Source of the DNA: an uncultured Sphingomonadaceae bacterium
GTDB lineage: Bacteria > Pseudomonadota > Alphaproteobacteria > Sphingomonadales > Sphingomonadaceae
DNA length: 64,000 nucleotides
Assembly (NCBI GenBank): GCA_946479505.1
Contig: CAMLGC010000009.1
Span: 4,691-68,690, forward strand
Direction of reading: 5' to 3'
How positions within the stretch are numbered: the stretch's first letter is position 1; each line of letters begins with the position of its first letter. The position numbers were made by a program, and so were the translations under genes. Of the stretch, positions 17,638-27,174 are shown piece after piece. The notes below the pieces were generated by a model. The model was not told the origin of the DNA, did no database searches, and saw nothing but the letters and a program-made list of their open reading frames with translations.

Positions 17638-19503
17638 ATGGCCACCGCCGTCCATCAGGTGACGCCCGAAGAGGCGACCGCCGCTCCGCCGTCCGAGTCG
17701 ATCGTCGTCCGCTTCGCGGGCGACAGCGGCGACGGCATGCAGTTGACCGGCGGACAGTTTACGCTCTCGACCGCGCTCGCGGGCAACGATCTTGCGACCT
17801 TTCCCGATTTTCCCGCCGAAATCCGCGCGCCGCAAGGCACGCTGTTCGGCGTTTCGGCGTTCCAGATCAATTTCGGATCGGCCTCGATCGATACCGCGGG
17901 CGACGCGCCTGACGTGCTCGTCGCGATGAATCCGGCGGCGCTCAAGGTCAATGTTGAGGCGCTGAAGCCGGGCGGGCTTATCATTGCGGACGAGGGCGAG
18001 TTTTCGGATCGCAACCTTGCCAAGGCCAAATACGACGCCAACCCGCTCGAGGACGACAGCCTCGCGAAATGGACGCTGATGAAGCTCAACATTTCGCAGC
18101 TCACGCTCGACGCGGTGAAGCCGTTCGGGCTGGGCAACAAGGAAGCGCTGCGCTGCAAGAACATGTGGACACTGGGCCTGGCGCTCTGGATGTTCGATCG
18201 CGAGCGCGCGCCCATCGTCGACTGGCTCAAGGCCAAGTTCGCCAAGGCACCCGAGCTTGCCGAGGCGAACATCGCCGCGCTCAACGCGGGGCATGCCTAT
18301 GGCGAGACCGCCGAGCTGGGCGGGCAAGTGGGGCAGATGCACGTGCCCGCCGCGCCCGTCGAGCCCGGCCTCTACCGCACCGTCACGGGCGCCGAGTCGA
18401 TCGCGTTCGGGCTCGTCGCGGGCGCGCAGCTTGCCAACGTGCCGATGTTCTTCGGCGGCTACCCGATCACGCCCGCCTCGGCGATCTTGCATTTCCTGTC
18501 GCGCCTCAAGGAGTTCGGCGTCACCACCTTCCAGGCGGAGGACGAGATCGCCGCGGTCGCCGCGTCGATCGGCGCCTCCTATGCGGGCCAGCTCGGCGTC
18601 ACCTCGTCGTCGGGCCCCGGCATCGCGCTCAAGATGGAGGCGATCGGGCTCGCGATCATGACCGAGCTGCCGCTCGTCATCGTCAATTCGCAGCGCGGCG
18701 GGCCTTCGACCGGGCTTCCGACCAAGACCGAGCAGTCCGATCTGTACCAGGCGGTTTACGGCAGAAACGGCGACGCGCCGATGCCGGTGATCGCCGCGCG
18801 CTCGCCCGCCGACGCGTTCGAATGCGCGATCGAGGCCTGCCGCATCGCGACCCAGTACATGACGCCGGTGATGCTGCTCACCGACGGCTATATCGCCAAT
18901 GCCGCCGAGCCCTGGAAAGTGCCGGATATCAGCGGCTACGAGGCATTTCCGGTCAGTTTCCTCGAGGAGGTTCCGGAAGGCGGGTTCCTGCCTTATGGCC
19001 GCGACGCCAAGCTCGCGCGGCCATGGGTCAAGCCCGGCACGCCGGGACTGCTCCACCGGATTGGCGGGATCGAGAAGCAAGCCGGCACGGGCAACATCGA
19101 CTACGATCCCGCCAACCATCACTACATGACCGAGCTTCGCCGCGACAAGGTGGCGGGCATCAGCGTGCCCGACCAGGAGGTTGCGCTCGGCGAGGCTTCG
19201 GGCACGCTCGCGGTCGTCGGCTGGGGCTCGACCTTCGGGCCGATCCACCAGGCGGTGCGCCGGGCGCGCAGCAAGGGGCTCGACGTCAGCCACATCCACC
19301 TGCGCCACATCTGGCCGATGCCGAAGAATCTGGGTGCGCTGCTCAGGGGTTACGAGCATATCCTTGTGCCGGAGATGAATACCGGTCAGCTCAAGACCGT
19401 GCTCCGCGACCAGTTCCTCGTCGACGCCAGGCCGCTCAACAAGGTCTCCGGCCAGCCCTTCCGCATCGCCGAGATCGAGGCAGCGATCGAGCAGGCAGCA
19501 TGA
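17638..19503 (+). CDS. korA: 2-oxoacid:ferredoxin oxidoreductase, fused gamma-alpha subunit
   Basis: A 621-aa subunit of 2-oxoglutarate (or related 2-oxoacid) ferredoxin oxidoreductase, which makes acyl-CoA and reduced ferredoxin. The N-terminal gamma domain (about residues 25-190, RFAGDSGDGMQLTGGQF) is fused to the alpha pyrimidine-binding domain (GGYPITPASAILHFL, TSSSGPGIALKMEAIGL). It ends with the C-terminal transketolase-like domain. AGGAACGTGAC precedes the ATG. korB follows after a repeat-bearing 129-bp gap. Confidence 0.93.
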   Translation: MATAVHQVTPEEATAAPPSESIVVRFAGDSGDGMQLTGGQFTLSTALAGNDLATFPDFPAEIRAPQGTLFGVSAFQINFGSASIDTAGDAPDVLVAMNPAALKVNVEALKPGGLIIADEGEFSDRNLAKAKYDANPLEDDSLAKWTLMKLNISQLTLDAVKPFGLGNKEALRCKNMWTLGLALWMFDRERAPIVDWLKAKFAKAPELAEANIAALNAGHAYGETAELGGQVGQMHVPAAPVEPGLYRTVTGAESIAFGLVAGAQLANVPMFFGGYPITPASAILHFLSRLKEFGVTTFQAEDEIAAVAASIGASYAGQLGVTSSSGPGIALKMEAIGLAIMTELPLVIVNSQRGGPSTGLPTKTEQSDLYQAVYGRNGDAPMPVIAARSPADAFECAIEACRIATQYMTPVMLLTDGYIANAAEPWKVPDISGYEAFPVSFLEEVPEGGFLPYGRDAKLARPWVKPGTPGLLHRIGGIEKQAGTGNIDYDPANHHYMTELRRDKVAGISVPDQEVALGEASGTLAVVGWGSTFGPIHQAVRRARSKGLDVSHIHLRHIWPMPKNLGALLRGYEHILVPEMNTGQLKTVLRDQFLVDARPLNKVSGQPFRIAEIEAAIEQAA

Positions 19504-19520
19504 CGCGCTTACCATCCCGC

Positions 19521-19612
19521 CGTCACCCTGAACTTGTTTCAGGGTCCAATTCTCCACCCCCAGCGTCGTCGCTTGTTGCGCGATGGATGCTGAAACAAGT
19601 TCAGCATGACGG
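19521..19612. repeat. Inverted palindromic element between korA and korB
   Basis: GTCACCCTGAACTTGTTTCA (left) and GCTGAAACAAGTTCAGCATG (right) are opposed hairpins about 40 bp apart. The same family recurs at 63.71-63.81 kb. It lies inside the korAB operon. Confidence 0.8.
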
Positions 19613-19632
19613 CTGGTTGTGAGGTACGCACG

Positions 19633-20664
19633 ATGAACGAGATGACCCCCATCAAGACCACGCTCAAGGACTGGGAATCGGACCAGGAGGTTCGTTGGTG
19701 TCCGGGATGTGGTGACTATGCCGTGCTCAAGGCGGTGCAGCGCACGCTGCCCGAGATCGGCGCCGATCCGGCGAAGACGGTGTTCGTCTCCGGCATCGGC
19801 TGCTCGTCGCGCTTTCCCTATTATATGGAGACCTACGGCTTCCACACGATCCACGGCCGCGCACCGGCGGTGGCCACGGGGGTGAAGCTCGCCAATCCCG
19901 AGCTCGACGTGTGGATCATCACCGGCGACGGCGACGCGCTATCGATCGGCGGCAATCACACGATGCACCTGCTGCGCCGCAACCTCGATTGCCAGGTGCT
20001 GCTGTTCAACAACGAGATCTACGGCCTCACCAAGGGCCAATATTCGCCGACCAGCCGCGTCGGCACGCGCAGCCCGTCGACGCCGTTCGGATCGGTCGAC
20101 AGCCCGGCGCGGCCGTGCGCCTTCGCGCTCGGATCGGGAGCGCGGTTCGTGGCGCGCGGGATCGACGTCCACAAGAAGCTGCCCGAGGTGCTCAAGGCGG
20201 CGCATGCACATCGCGGCACCGGGTTCGTGGAGATTTTCCAGAACTGCATCGTCTATAATGACGACGTGTTCGCGCCCTTCACCGCCAAGCCCAACGCGGC
20301 GGCGAACCAGCTTTGGGTCGAGCACGGCAAGCCCTTGCTGTTCGACAACGGCACCAAGGGGCTGGCGATGGACGCCGAGCGGCTGGTGCTCGAGGTGGTC
20401 GAGGTGGCGGACGGCGATTGGCAAGGCGCAGGCGTGATCGTCCACGATCAGACCAATCGCGGGCTCGCGCACATGCTCGTCGAGATGCCGCCGGTCGGCT
20501 TCCCGGTCGCGCTCGGCGTGATCTACGACAACCCCGCGCCGACCTTCGACAGCGCAATCGTCGAGCAGAACCGCGCCGCCAGCGAGGGCAAGGTCGCCGA
20601 CCTCCAAAAGCTGCTCGCCAAGAGTCAGACGTGGCAGGTGGACAAGGCGCCACACGCGCTCTGA
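19633..20664 (+). CDS. korB: 2-oxoacid:ferredoxin oxidoreductase, beta subunit
   Basis: A 343-aa thiamine-diphosphate and [4Fe-4S] subunit. Cluster cysteines are visible in WCPGCGD (C23, C26), GIGCSSR and QNCIVYNDD. The ThDP/Mg loop is ITGDGDALSIGGNH...NNEIYGLTKGQ. I chose the ATG at 19633 (MNEMTPIKTT) because GAGGTACGCACG precedes it. It works with KorA; a ferredoxin partner is not encoded nearby. Confidence 0.93.
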   Translation: MNEMTPIKTTLKDWESDQEVRWCPGCGDYAVLKAVQRTLPEIGADPAKTVFVSGIGCSSRFPYYMETYGFHTIHGRAPAVATGVKLANPELDVWIITGDGDALSIGGNHTMHLLRRNLDCQVLLFNNEIYGLTKGQYSPTSRVGTRSPSTPFGSVDSPARPCAFALGSGARFVARGIDVHKKLPEVLKAAHAHRGTGFVEIFQNCIVYNDDVFAPFTAKPNAAANQLWVEHGKPLLFDNGTKGLAMDAERLVLEVVEVADGDWQGAGVIVHDQTNRGLAHMLVEMPPVGFPVALGVIYDNPAPTFDSAIVEQNRAASEGKVADLQKLLAKSQTWQVDKAPHAL

Positions 20665-20996
20665 GCGGGGCGCGTGCCCCCCGCCCGAACGTGCGAAAGC
20701 GCGGAACGCAGCGAAAGCAGCGGTACGTCCCCCCTGACTTCCCCCATCCCCATCGCCGCGCCTGGCGAGCACGGCGGTTCGGCCGGCAGACATGCCCGCG
20801 CGTGCAGATCAACCGAATCAAAGAGCGGTGAGAAGATGGCACGGACGCGGGGCTGTAGGACAGCAAAAAGAACAACCGCAGAACAGAATACAGCGCACTA
20901 TTGGCGGATGCGGCGCCCCCGCGGAAGCGACGGCAGACGTTGACGCTCGCAACTCTGGATTCCCGCCTTCGCGGGAATGCGAGCTTGGAGGAGCGA
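20665..20996. other. 332-bp intergenic region after korB
   Basis: No gene is supported. It contains a palindromic repeat at 20955-20979 and otherwise unstructured sequence, with an A-rich patch at 20865-20895. No clear intrinsic terminator for korB is seen. Confidence 0.5.
20955..20979. repeat. Short palindrome (ATTCCCGCCTTCGCGGGAAT)
   Basis: A 20-bp hairpin with seven paired bases per arm. Identical hairpins occur at 23753-23772 and, in variant form, near 31.05 and 51.7 kb. Confidence 0.75.
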
Positions 20997-21710
20997 TCAG
21001 CCGTCGATGCGCTCGAAATGGCCCGTCTCGAACCCCGCCGTGACGAGATCGGCGATACGCTGGCCGACCACATCGGGAGATTTGAGCGTTGCCGGGTCTT
21101 CGCCCGGGAAGGCGCGCTCTCGCATCCTGGTGCGGGTGGCACCGGGATCGATGATCGCCGTGCGCACCTTGCTGATGTTCTCGACCTCGTCGCCATAGGC
21201 GGCGACGAGGTTTTCGAACGCGGCCTTCGACGCGCCGTACATTCCCCAGAAGGCGCGGGGGGTGCGCGCGACCGAGGAGGTGATCGCGACGACGCTCGCG
21301 CGTTGCGACTTGCGGAGCATCGGATCGAATGCGCCGAGCAGCGCGGCCTGCGCGCTGACGTTGAGCGTGAGGACCTGCGCCAGCTCGCGCGGATCGAACG
21401 CGGGCACGGCCGCCAGCGACCCCAGGGTGGCGGCGTTCAGGACGAGCGCGTCCAGCGCCTGCCAGCGATCGGCGAGCGCGGTGGCGAGGCGGGCGATGCT
21501 GTCGCCTTCGGCAAGGTCCAACGGAGCGATCGTGGCGCTGCCGCCCGAGGCGAAGATCGCCTCCTCCACCTCTTCGAGATCGGCCGCGGTGCGCGCGGTG
21601 AGCACGACATGCGCGCCCCTCGCGGCGAGCGCCGTCGCCGTGGCGGCGCCGATCCCGCGGCTGGCGCCGGTGACGAGCGCCAAGCGCCCGGAAAGAGGCT
21701 TGTCGTTCAT
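20997..21710 (-). CDS. SDR-family oxidoreductase
   Basis: A 237-aa classical short-chain dehydrogenase. It has the TGASRGIG NAD(P) motif, LDLAEG, an NAATLG strand (NNAG equivalent), the catalytic Ser in ITSSVARTP, and Tyr-Lys in YGASKAAFE. The substrate is unknown. It starts 13 bp after purF ends on the same strand and is probably cotranscribed with it. Confidence 0.88.
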   Translation of the reverse strand: MNDKPLSGRLALVTGASRGIGAATATALAARGAHVVLTARTAADLEEVEEAIFASGGSATIAPLDLAEGDSIARLATALADRWQALDALVLNAATLGSLAAVPAFDPRELAQVLTLNVSAQAALLGAFDPMLRKSQRASVVAITSSVARTPRAFWGMYGASKAAFENLVAAYGDEVENISKVRTAIIDPGATRTRMRERAFPGEDPATLKSPDVVGQRIADLVTAGFETGHFERIDG

Positions 21711-21723
21711 ACGGTTGCGGTGC

Positions 21724-23184
21724 CTAGTTCACACGCTCGGCGAGCAACGCAAACTGGTCGACGTCGACGACGTCGTCCTGATCGGTGAGCGTCGTCGGGT
21801 AATCGCCGGTGAAGCATGCGTCGCAATGCGACGGGCGGATGTCGGCGCGATGCGTATCGCCCAACGCCTTGTAGAGCCCGTCGATCGAGATGAAGGCGAG
21901 GCTGTCCGCCTGGATGTACTTGGTCATCTCGGCGAGATCCATCCTGGCGGCGAGCAGCTTGGTGCGCTCGGGCGTGTCGACGCCGTAGAAGCACGAATGC
22001 CGCGTCGGCGGGCTCGCGATCCGCATGTGGACCTCGGCCGCGCCCGCCTCGCGCATCATCTGGACGATCTTGAGGCTGGTCGTGCCGCGCACGATCGAAT
22101 CGTCGATCAGCACCACCCGCTTGCCCTGAATCAACGCGCGATTGGCGTTGTGCTTGAGCTTCACGCCCAAATGCCGGACCTTGTCGCCCGGCTGGATGAA
22201 GGTGCGGCCGACATAATGCGAGCGGATGATGCCGAGCTCGAACGGAATGCCCGACTGCTGGGCATAGCCGATCGCCGCAGGCGTCCCCGAATCGGGCACC
22301 GGAATGACGAGATCGGCCTCGACCGGGCTTTCGTCGGCAAGCTGCGCACCGATCGCCTTGCGCACCGAATAGACCGAGCGATCATCGGCGATCGAATCGG
22401 GGCGCGAGAAATAGACGTATTCGAAGATGCACGGCCGCGGCGCGACCGGCGCGAACGGCCGGATCGAGCGAATTTCGCCACCCTGGACGACGATCAGCTC
22501 GCCGGGCTCGACGGCACGCTCGAACGTGGCGCCCACGACATCGAGCGCGACCGTTTCGGAAGCGAAGATCACGGCGTCGCCGAGCTTGCCCATCACCAGC
22601 GGGCGGATGCCCAGCGGATCGCGGCAGGCAATCAGGCCTTCGGGCGTCATCGCGATGAGCGAGTAGGCGCCCTCGACGCGCTTGAGCGCATCGATGAACT
22701 TGTCGAGCAGCGTGCGGTAGCTCGAGGTCGCGACGAGGTGGATGATCGTCTCGGTGTCCGAGGTCGACTGGAAGATCGAGCCCGAGCGCACGAGATCGCG
22801 CCGCAGCCGCATCGCGTTCGAGATGTTGCCGTTGTGCGCGATCGCGAAACCGCCGGTCGCGAGATCGGCATAGAGCGGCTGGACGTTCCTGAGCGCCGTC
22901 TCGCCGGTGGTCGAATAGCGGACATGGCCGACGGCGACGTTGCCGGGAAGCGCCCGGATCACCTCGTCCTTGTCGAAATTGCCGGCAACGTGGCCCATCG
23001 CGCGGTGCGTGTGGAAATGCGCGCCGTCGAAGCTGGTGATCCCCGCGGCTTCCTGCCCCCGGTGCTGCAACGCGTGCAGCCCGAGCGCGACGAGCGCGGC
23101 CGCCGAATCGGCAGCGCCCGAAACCCCGAAAACGCCGCACTCCTCGCGCAGCTTGTCGTCGTCGAACGGATTGGTGGTCAGCAT
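21724..23184 (-). CDS. purF: Amidophosphoribosyltransferase PurF
   Basis: First committed enzyme of de novo purine synthesis: PRPP plus glutamine to phosphoribosylamine. The 486-aa protein has a short propeptide ending before the catalytic CGVFG (C16). The C-terminal PRTase domain carries RVVLIDDSIVRGTTSLKI. Cysteines at CIFEYVYFSRPDS, HSCFYGVDT and HCDACFTGDYP match the [4Fe-4S] type typified by B. subtilis. I chose the ATG at 23184 (AAGGG upstream) over an in-frame ATG 11 codons earlier. Confidence 0.96.
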   Translation of the reverse strand: MLTTNPFDDDKLREECGVFGVSGAADSAAALVALGLHALQHRGQEAAGITSFDGAHFHTHRAMGHVAGNFDKDEVIRALPGNVAVGHVRYSTTGETALRNVQPLYADLATGGFAIAHNGNISNAMRLRRDLVRSGSIFQSTSDTETIIHLVATSSYRTLLDKFIDALKRVEGAYSLIAMTPEGLIACRDPLGIRPLVMGKLGDAVIFASETVALDVVGATFERAVEPGELIVVQGGEIRSIRPFAPVAPRPCIFEYVYFSRPDSIADDRSVYSVRKAIGAQLADESPVEADLVIPVPDSGTPAAIGYAQQSGIPFELGIIRSHYVGRTFIQPGDKVRHLGVKLKHNANRALIQGKRVVLIDDSIVRGTTSLKIVQMMREAGAAEVHMRIASPPTRHSCFYGVDTPERTKLLAARMDLAEMTKYIQADSLAFISIDGLYKALGDTHRADIRPSHCDACFTGDYPTTLTDQDDVVDVDQFALLAERVN

Positions 23185-23325
23185 TGCGGCCCTTGGGGGT
23201 TGCTGGTTGGCCGCCATATAGGGACGCGTTGGCGGTTTGTCGCCCTCTGTCTCGAAAATGTCATGATCGAGCGAACCATCGCGGGGCTGAGCCGTTGAAT
23301 CCGCGGATTATCGAAGGAGGCAATG

Positions 23326-23574
23326 ATGGCCAAGGACCACGGATCGCAGATCAAGGACGACGACACCTACGAGGCGCTGCGCGACGAAGGCGCCTCGAAG
23401 GAAAAGGCAGCGCGGATCGCCAACGCGCAGGCGAACGGATCGGTCGATCATCGCGGGACCGACCTCGAGGATCGCACCAAGGAAGATCTATACGACGAGG
23501 CCAAGGAAATCGGAATCGAGGGCCGGTCGGAGATGAGCAAGAAGGAACTGATCGACGCGATCCGGGATCATTGA
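23326..23574 (+). CDS. Small Rho-N/SAP-like domain protein
   Basis: An 82-aa acidic protein with an N-terminal Lys/Asp/Glu-rich region (ASKEKAARIANAQAN) and a C-terminal Rho-N-type helix-loop-helix (TKEDLYDEAKEIGIEGRSEM SKKELIDAIRDH, quoted in two parts). AGGAGG precedes two adjacent ATGs; the second (23326) has the better spacing. The function is unknown; nucleic-acid binding is inferred from the fold. Confidence 0.8.
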   Translation: MAKDHGSQIKDDDTYEALRDEGASKEKAARIANAQANGSVDHRGTDLEDRTKEDLYDEAKEIGIEGRSEMSKKELIDAIRDH

Positions 23575-23747
23575 CGCGCGCGCGGGGCCGATCGAATTTC
23601 CGAAGGTTCCAAGAAAACGACACGAAACGTCACTTCGCTCGATCGAAGCGGCCCATCGGCTCGCCGTAGCAGGTGGCGAACAGGAGGCGCTTTGTTCCGA
23701 GCTGTGCATGTGCTCCGTGGCTGCGAAGGAACCCCGAGGTCAGGAAA

Positions 23748-23776
23748 TCTGGATTCCCGCCTTCGCGGGAATGACG
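23748..23776. repeat. Short palindrome (ATTCCCGCCTTCGCGGGAAT)
   Basis: The same 20-bp hairpin as at 20.96 kb, in the gap between the Rho-N gene and hisI (23575-23857). The rest of the gap holds nothing I can identify. Confidence 0.75.
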
Positions 23777-23857
23777 GCGTTTTGGAATGGAGGACGTCCT
23801 TCCTAAGCCATGTCGCTCTGGCTGTCCCTCGTCTTCAAACCGCGCTAATCCCGCGGC

Positions 23858-24220
23858 ATGGCCGACCACCGCGATACCGGGCTGACGCTCGATCCCAAAT
23901 TCGACGACTATGGCCTCATCACCGCGGTCTGCACCGATCGCGCATCGGGCGACGTGTTGATGGTCGCGCACATGGATGCCGAAGCGCTCGCGGCGACGGT
24001 CGCGACGGGGGAGGCGCATTTCTGGTCGCGCAGCCGCAAGGCGCTGTGGAGGAAGGGCGAGAGCTCGGGGAACGTGCTGCGGGTCGTCGACATCCGCATC
24101 GATTGCGATCAGGATGCGGTGTGGCTGATCGTCGAGCCGGCGGGCGCCGCCTGCCATACCGGCGCGCGGAGCTGCTTCTTTCGCCGGATCGAGGGCGATC
24201 GACTGGTGCCCATCGAATGA
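23858..24220 (+). CDS. hisI: Phosphoribosyl-AMP cyclohydrolase
   Basis: Third step of histidine synthesis: opening of the PR-AMP ring. A monofunctional 120-aa form without the HisE pyrophosphatase domain. It shows [27 protein letters not shown], the metal-binding RIDCDQDA, and [11 protein letters not shown] with the zinc cysteines. Its stop overlaps the start of the next gene (ATGA). Confidence 0.95.
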   Translation: MADHRDTGLTLDPKFDDYGLITAVCTDRASGDVLMVAHMDAEALAATVATGEAHFWSRSRKALWRKGESSGNVLRVVDIRIDCDQDAVWLIVEPAGAACHTGARSCFFRRIEGDRLVPIE

Positions 24221-24726
24221 GGGCGGCGGCGCTGATCGGGCTGGCTCTGCTCGGCGGTTGTTCGGACCGGGCGGATCGTGCCGATCCAGCGGCGGCGACG
24301 GGCGCGGGGGCCGAGCTGGAGGCGGCGGCGATTGCCACGGGCGCGATCGCCGATCCGAACAGCACCGATCCGACGGGACTCTATGCACGCGGCAGCGACC
24401 AGATGTGTGTGCTGCCCGCAGCCGAGGATTTCCGGATCGGGATCGATGTCGATTACGGCGACGGACAGCATTGCTCGGCGGCGGGAACGGCGACGCGCGA
24501 CGGCGAGCGGCTACACATTCGCCTCGAGGGCGAGGCGACGTGCGCGATCGACGCACGGTTCGAAGGCGATCGGGTGGTGTTTCCGGGCAGGCTGCCCGAC
24601 GGCTGCGCGGCCTATTGCACCGGCCGCGCCTCGTTGGCAGGGCTCGAGGTCGACCGGCTGAGCGATTCCGCTTCCGAAGCGCGCGCGATGCCCGACACGC
24701 GGGGCCGGCTGCTGTGTGGCGGGTGA
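24217..24726 (+). CDS. Hypothetical lipoprotein
   Basis: A 169-aa predicted lipoprotein with the signal peptide [12 protein letters not shown] (Cys about 15). The mature part is Ala/Asp-rich and has six more cysteines (MCVLP, QHCSA, ATCAID, DGCAAYC, LLCGG), suggesting disulfides. No known domain is recognised. It is translationally coupled to hisI by an ATGA overlap. Confidence 0.65.
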   Translation: MRAAALIGLALLGGCSDRADRADPAAATGAGAELEAAAIATGAIADPNSTDPTGLYARGSDQMCVLPAAEDFRIGIDVDYGDGQHCSAAGTATRDGERLHIRLEGEATCAIDARFEGDRVVFPGRLPDGCAAYCTGRASLAGLEVDRLSDSASEARAMPDTRGRLLCGG

Positions 24727-24771
24727 TTGGCGCAGCTTGACGTTCACGTAAACGTCGCTTAGTTCGAGCAG

Positions 24772-25200
24772 ATGCCGAGCATCGCTGCCTATGCGCCGAT
24801 CGAGCCGCGGCCCGATCGGGAGCATTTCTCGATTTCCGATCTCGCCGCCGAATTCAGCGTAACGCCGCGCGCGCTGCGCTTCTACGAGGACGAGGGGCTG
24901 ATCGCGCCCGAGCGGCGGGGGATGCAGCGCGTCTATTCGCATCGCGATCGGGCGCGGCTCGCGTGGATTTTGCGAGGCAAGCGGGTCGGGTTCTCGCTGG
25001 GCGAAATCCGCGAGATGATCGATCTCTACGATGTCGGCGAGGGCCGCCGGCTCCAGCGCGACGTGACGATCGCCCGATGCCGGGCGCGGGTGGCGACGCT
25101 CGACGCGCAGAAGCGCGACATCGATGCCTCGATCGCCGAACTGGCCGACTTCATCGCGCTGCTCGAAACCGGCCGCGCGACCGACACCGGGAAGGACTGA
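24772..25200 (+). CDS. MerR-family regulator
   Basis: A 142-aa regulator. The N-terminal HTH (FSISDLAAEFSVTPRALRFY, then EDEGLIAPER) is followed by the wing and a C-terminal coiled coil (RARVATLDAQKRDIDASIAEL). No metal-binding cysteines are clustered at the end. It directly precedes an acyl-CoA dehydrogenase gene with a 1-bp gap, so it probably controls fatty- or acyl-CoA use, as other MerR regulators do next to such genes. Confidence 0.88.
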   Translation: MPSIAAYAPIEPRPDREHFSISDLAAEFSVTPRALRFYEDEGLIAPERRGMQRVYSHRDRARLAWILRGKRVGFSLGEIREMIDLYDVGEGRRLQRDVTIARCRARVATLDAQKRDIDASIAELADFIALLETGRATDTGKD

Positions 25201-25201
25201 C

Positions 25202-27004
25202 ATGCCGCACTACACCCCGCCGGTGCGCGACACGCGCTTCGTGCTCGATGCTGTCGTGGGGTTGGACCGCCACGCCAACCTGCCGGGCTTCGACAAGGCG
25301 ACGCCCGACATGGTCGAGGCGATCCTCGACGAGGGCGGGCGGTTCGTGGCCGAGCTGCTGTTTCCCCTGAACCAGACGGGCGACGCCGAAGGATGCACGC
25401 GGCATGACGACGGCAGCGTGACGACGCCCGCCGGGTTCAAGGAGGCCTACGCGCAGTTCGTCGAATCGGGCTGGGGGACGCTTGCCGCGCCCGAGGCGTT
25501 CGGCGGGCAGGCGATGCCGCATGCGGTCGCGACCGCATTTCAGGAATATCTGATCTCGGCCAACATGGCGTTCGCGATGTACCCCGGGCTGACGCACGGG
25601 GCGATCGCGGCGTTGCTCGCCAAGGGATCGCCCGAGCAGCAAAAGATGTACGTGCCCAACATGGTGTCGGGGCGCTGGTCGGGGACGATGAACCTCACCG
25701 AGCCGCAATGCGGGACCGACCTGGGGCTGATCCGCACCAAGGCCGAGCCGCAGGCGGACGGCAGCTACGCGATCACGGGAACCAAGATTTTCATCTCGTC
25801 GGGCGAGCACGACCTGACCGAGAACATCATCCACCTGGTACTGGCGAAGACGCCGGGGGCGCCCGACAGCTCGAAGGGGATTTCGCTGTTCGTCGTGCCC
25901 AAGGTGCTGGTGAACGACGACGGCAGCCTCGGCGAGCGCAACGCGGTCGTCTGCGGCTCCATTGAGCACAAGATGGGCATCCACGCCAATTCGACCTGCG
26001 TGATGAACTATGACGGCGCCAAGGGCTGGCTTGTCGGCGACGAGATGAAGGGGCTCGCCGCGATGTTCATCATGATGAACGCGGCGCGGCTCGGCGTGGG
26101 ATTGCAGGGGCTGGGCGTTGCCGAGGTGGCGTATCAGAACGCGGTTTCCTACGCCAGGGAGCGGCGGCAGGGGCGGGCGCTCACCGGCCCGAAGGACCCG
26201 CAAGAAAAGGCCGACCCGATCATCGTCCATCCCGACGTGCGACGGATGCTGATGGACGCGAGAGCGATGATCGAGGGGCTGCGCGCGCTGTGTCTGTGGA
26301 CGGCGCTGCTGGTCGATCTCGAACATGCCGCCGGGACCGAGGAGGAGCGGCAGGCGGCGGGCGATCTGGTTGGGCTGCTGACGCCGGTCATCAAGGGGTT
26401 CGGGACCGATGCGGGATACCGGATCGCGACCGACGCGCAGCAGGTGTTCGGCGGGCACGGCTACATCACCGAGACGGGCGTCGAGCAATATGTCCGCGAT
26501 GCGCGAATCGCGATGCTCTACGAGGGCACCAACGGGGTGCAGGCGATGGATCTCGTCGGTCGCAAGCTCGGGCAGAATGGCGGGCGCGCGGTGCAGGCGT
26601 TCTTCGCGCTGGTGCAGGAGGAGCTCGCGGCTGCCAAGGGCGACCAGGCGCTGGCCGAGTTGGCGGGCAAGCTCGAAAAGGCGCTGGGTCAGCTTCAGGC
26701 GGCGACGATGTGGTTCCTCGCCAATGCGACGCGCGACCCGAACGAAGCCGGCGCGGGGGCCTATCCGTACATGCACCTGATGGGGCTGGTCGCGCTCGGG
26801 CTGATGTGGCTTCGCATGGCGAAGGCGGCGCACGAGGGACTGGCCGGTGGGAGCGAGGACACCGCGTTCCTCGAGGCGAAGCTGGTGACGGCGCGCTATT
26901 TTGCCGATCGGATGCTGCCGCGGACCGGGGCGCTCCGCCGCGAGATCGAGGGCGGGAGCGCGGCGATGATGGCGCTCAGCCCGGAGCAGTTCGCACGGGG
27001 GTGA
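25202..27004 (+). CDS. Acyl-CoA dehydrogenase (long, DmdC-like group)
   Basis: A 600-aa FAD enzyme with the extra C-terminal domain found in the methylmercaptopropionyl-CoA dehydrogenase-like and related long FadE groups. FAD/substrate motifs are MNLTEPQCGTDLGLI and GTKIFISSGEHDL. The C-terminal half has QVFGGHGYITETGVEQYVRD and YEGTNGVQAMDLVGRK. AAGGACTGAC precedes the ATG. The substrate cannot be assigned. It is in an operon with the MerR regulator. Confidence 0.9.
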   Translation: MPHYTPPVRDTRFVLDAVVGLDRHANLPGFDKATPDMVEAILDEGGRFVAELLFPLNQTGDAEGCTRHDDGSVTTPAGFKEAYAQFVESGWGTLAAPEAFGGQAMPHAVATAFQEYLISANMAFAMYPGLTHGAIAALLAKGSPEQQKMYVPNMVSGRWSGTMNLTEPQCGTDLGLIRTKAEPQADGSYAITGTKIFISSGEHDLTENIIHLVLAKTPGAPDSSKGISLFVVPKVLVNDDGSLGERNAVVCGSIEHKMGIHANSTCVMNYDGAKGWLVGDEMKGLAAMFIMMNAARLGVGLQGLGVAEVAYQNAVSYARERRQGRALTGPKDPQEKADPIIVHPDVRRMLMDARAMIEGLRALCLWTALLVDLEHAAGTEEERQAAGDLVGLLTPVIKGFGTDAGYRIATDAQQVFGGHGYITETGVEQYVRDARIAMLYEGTNGVQAMDLVGRKLGQNGGRAVQAFFALVQEELAAAKGDQALAELAGKLEKALGQLQAATMWFLANATRDPNEAGAGAYPYMHLMGLVALGLMWLRMAKAAHEGLAGGSEDTAFLEAKLVTARYFADRMLPRTGALRREIEGGSAAMMALSPEQFARG

Positions 27005-27055
27005 TGTGCATTCCATTTCCGGAACGCGAGTGCCACCCAGCAAACACCTACAGCG

Positions 27056-27125
27056 CCTCCCCGGCGAAGGCCGGGGTCCAGTTACGAGCGGCCCGATGCT
27101 GGACCCCGGCCTTCGCTGGGGAGGG
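27056..27125. repeat. Palindromic element (GAAGGCCGGGGTCCAG type)
   Basis: Opposed arms CCCGGCGAAGGCCGGGGTCC and GGACCCCGGCCTTCGCTGGG lie between the converging acyl-CoA dehydrogenase and SleB genes. It may serve as a bidirectional transcription barrier. Confidence 0.75.
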
Positions 27126-27174
27126 AGAGCGAGGAGCATGGTCGCGTCTGTTCGTTCGCGATCTCGTCCGGCGA

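Noticed and set aside
17401..19854. A long open frame of more than 800 codons antisense to korA
   Set aside because: Its translation is Arg/Ala/Gly-rich with no family motif, while the opposite strand encodes a complete KorA. It is a shadow of high G+C coding.
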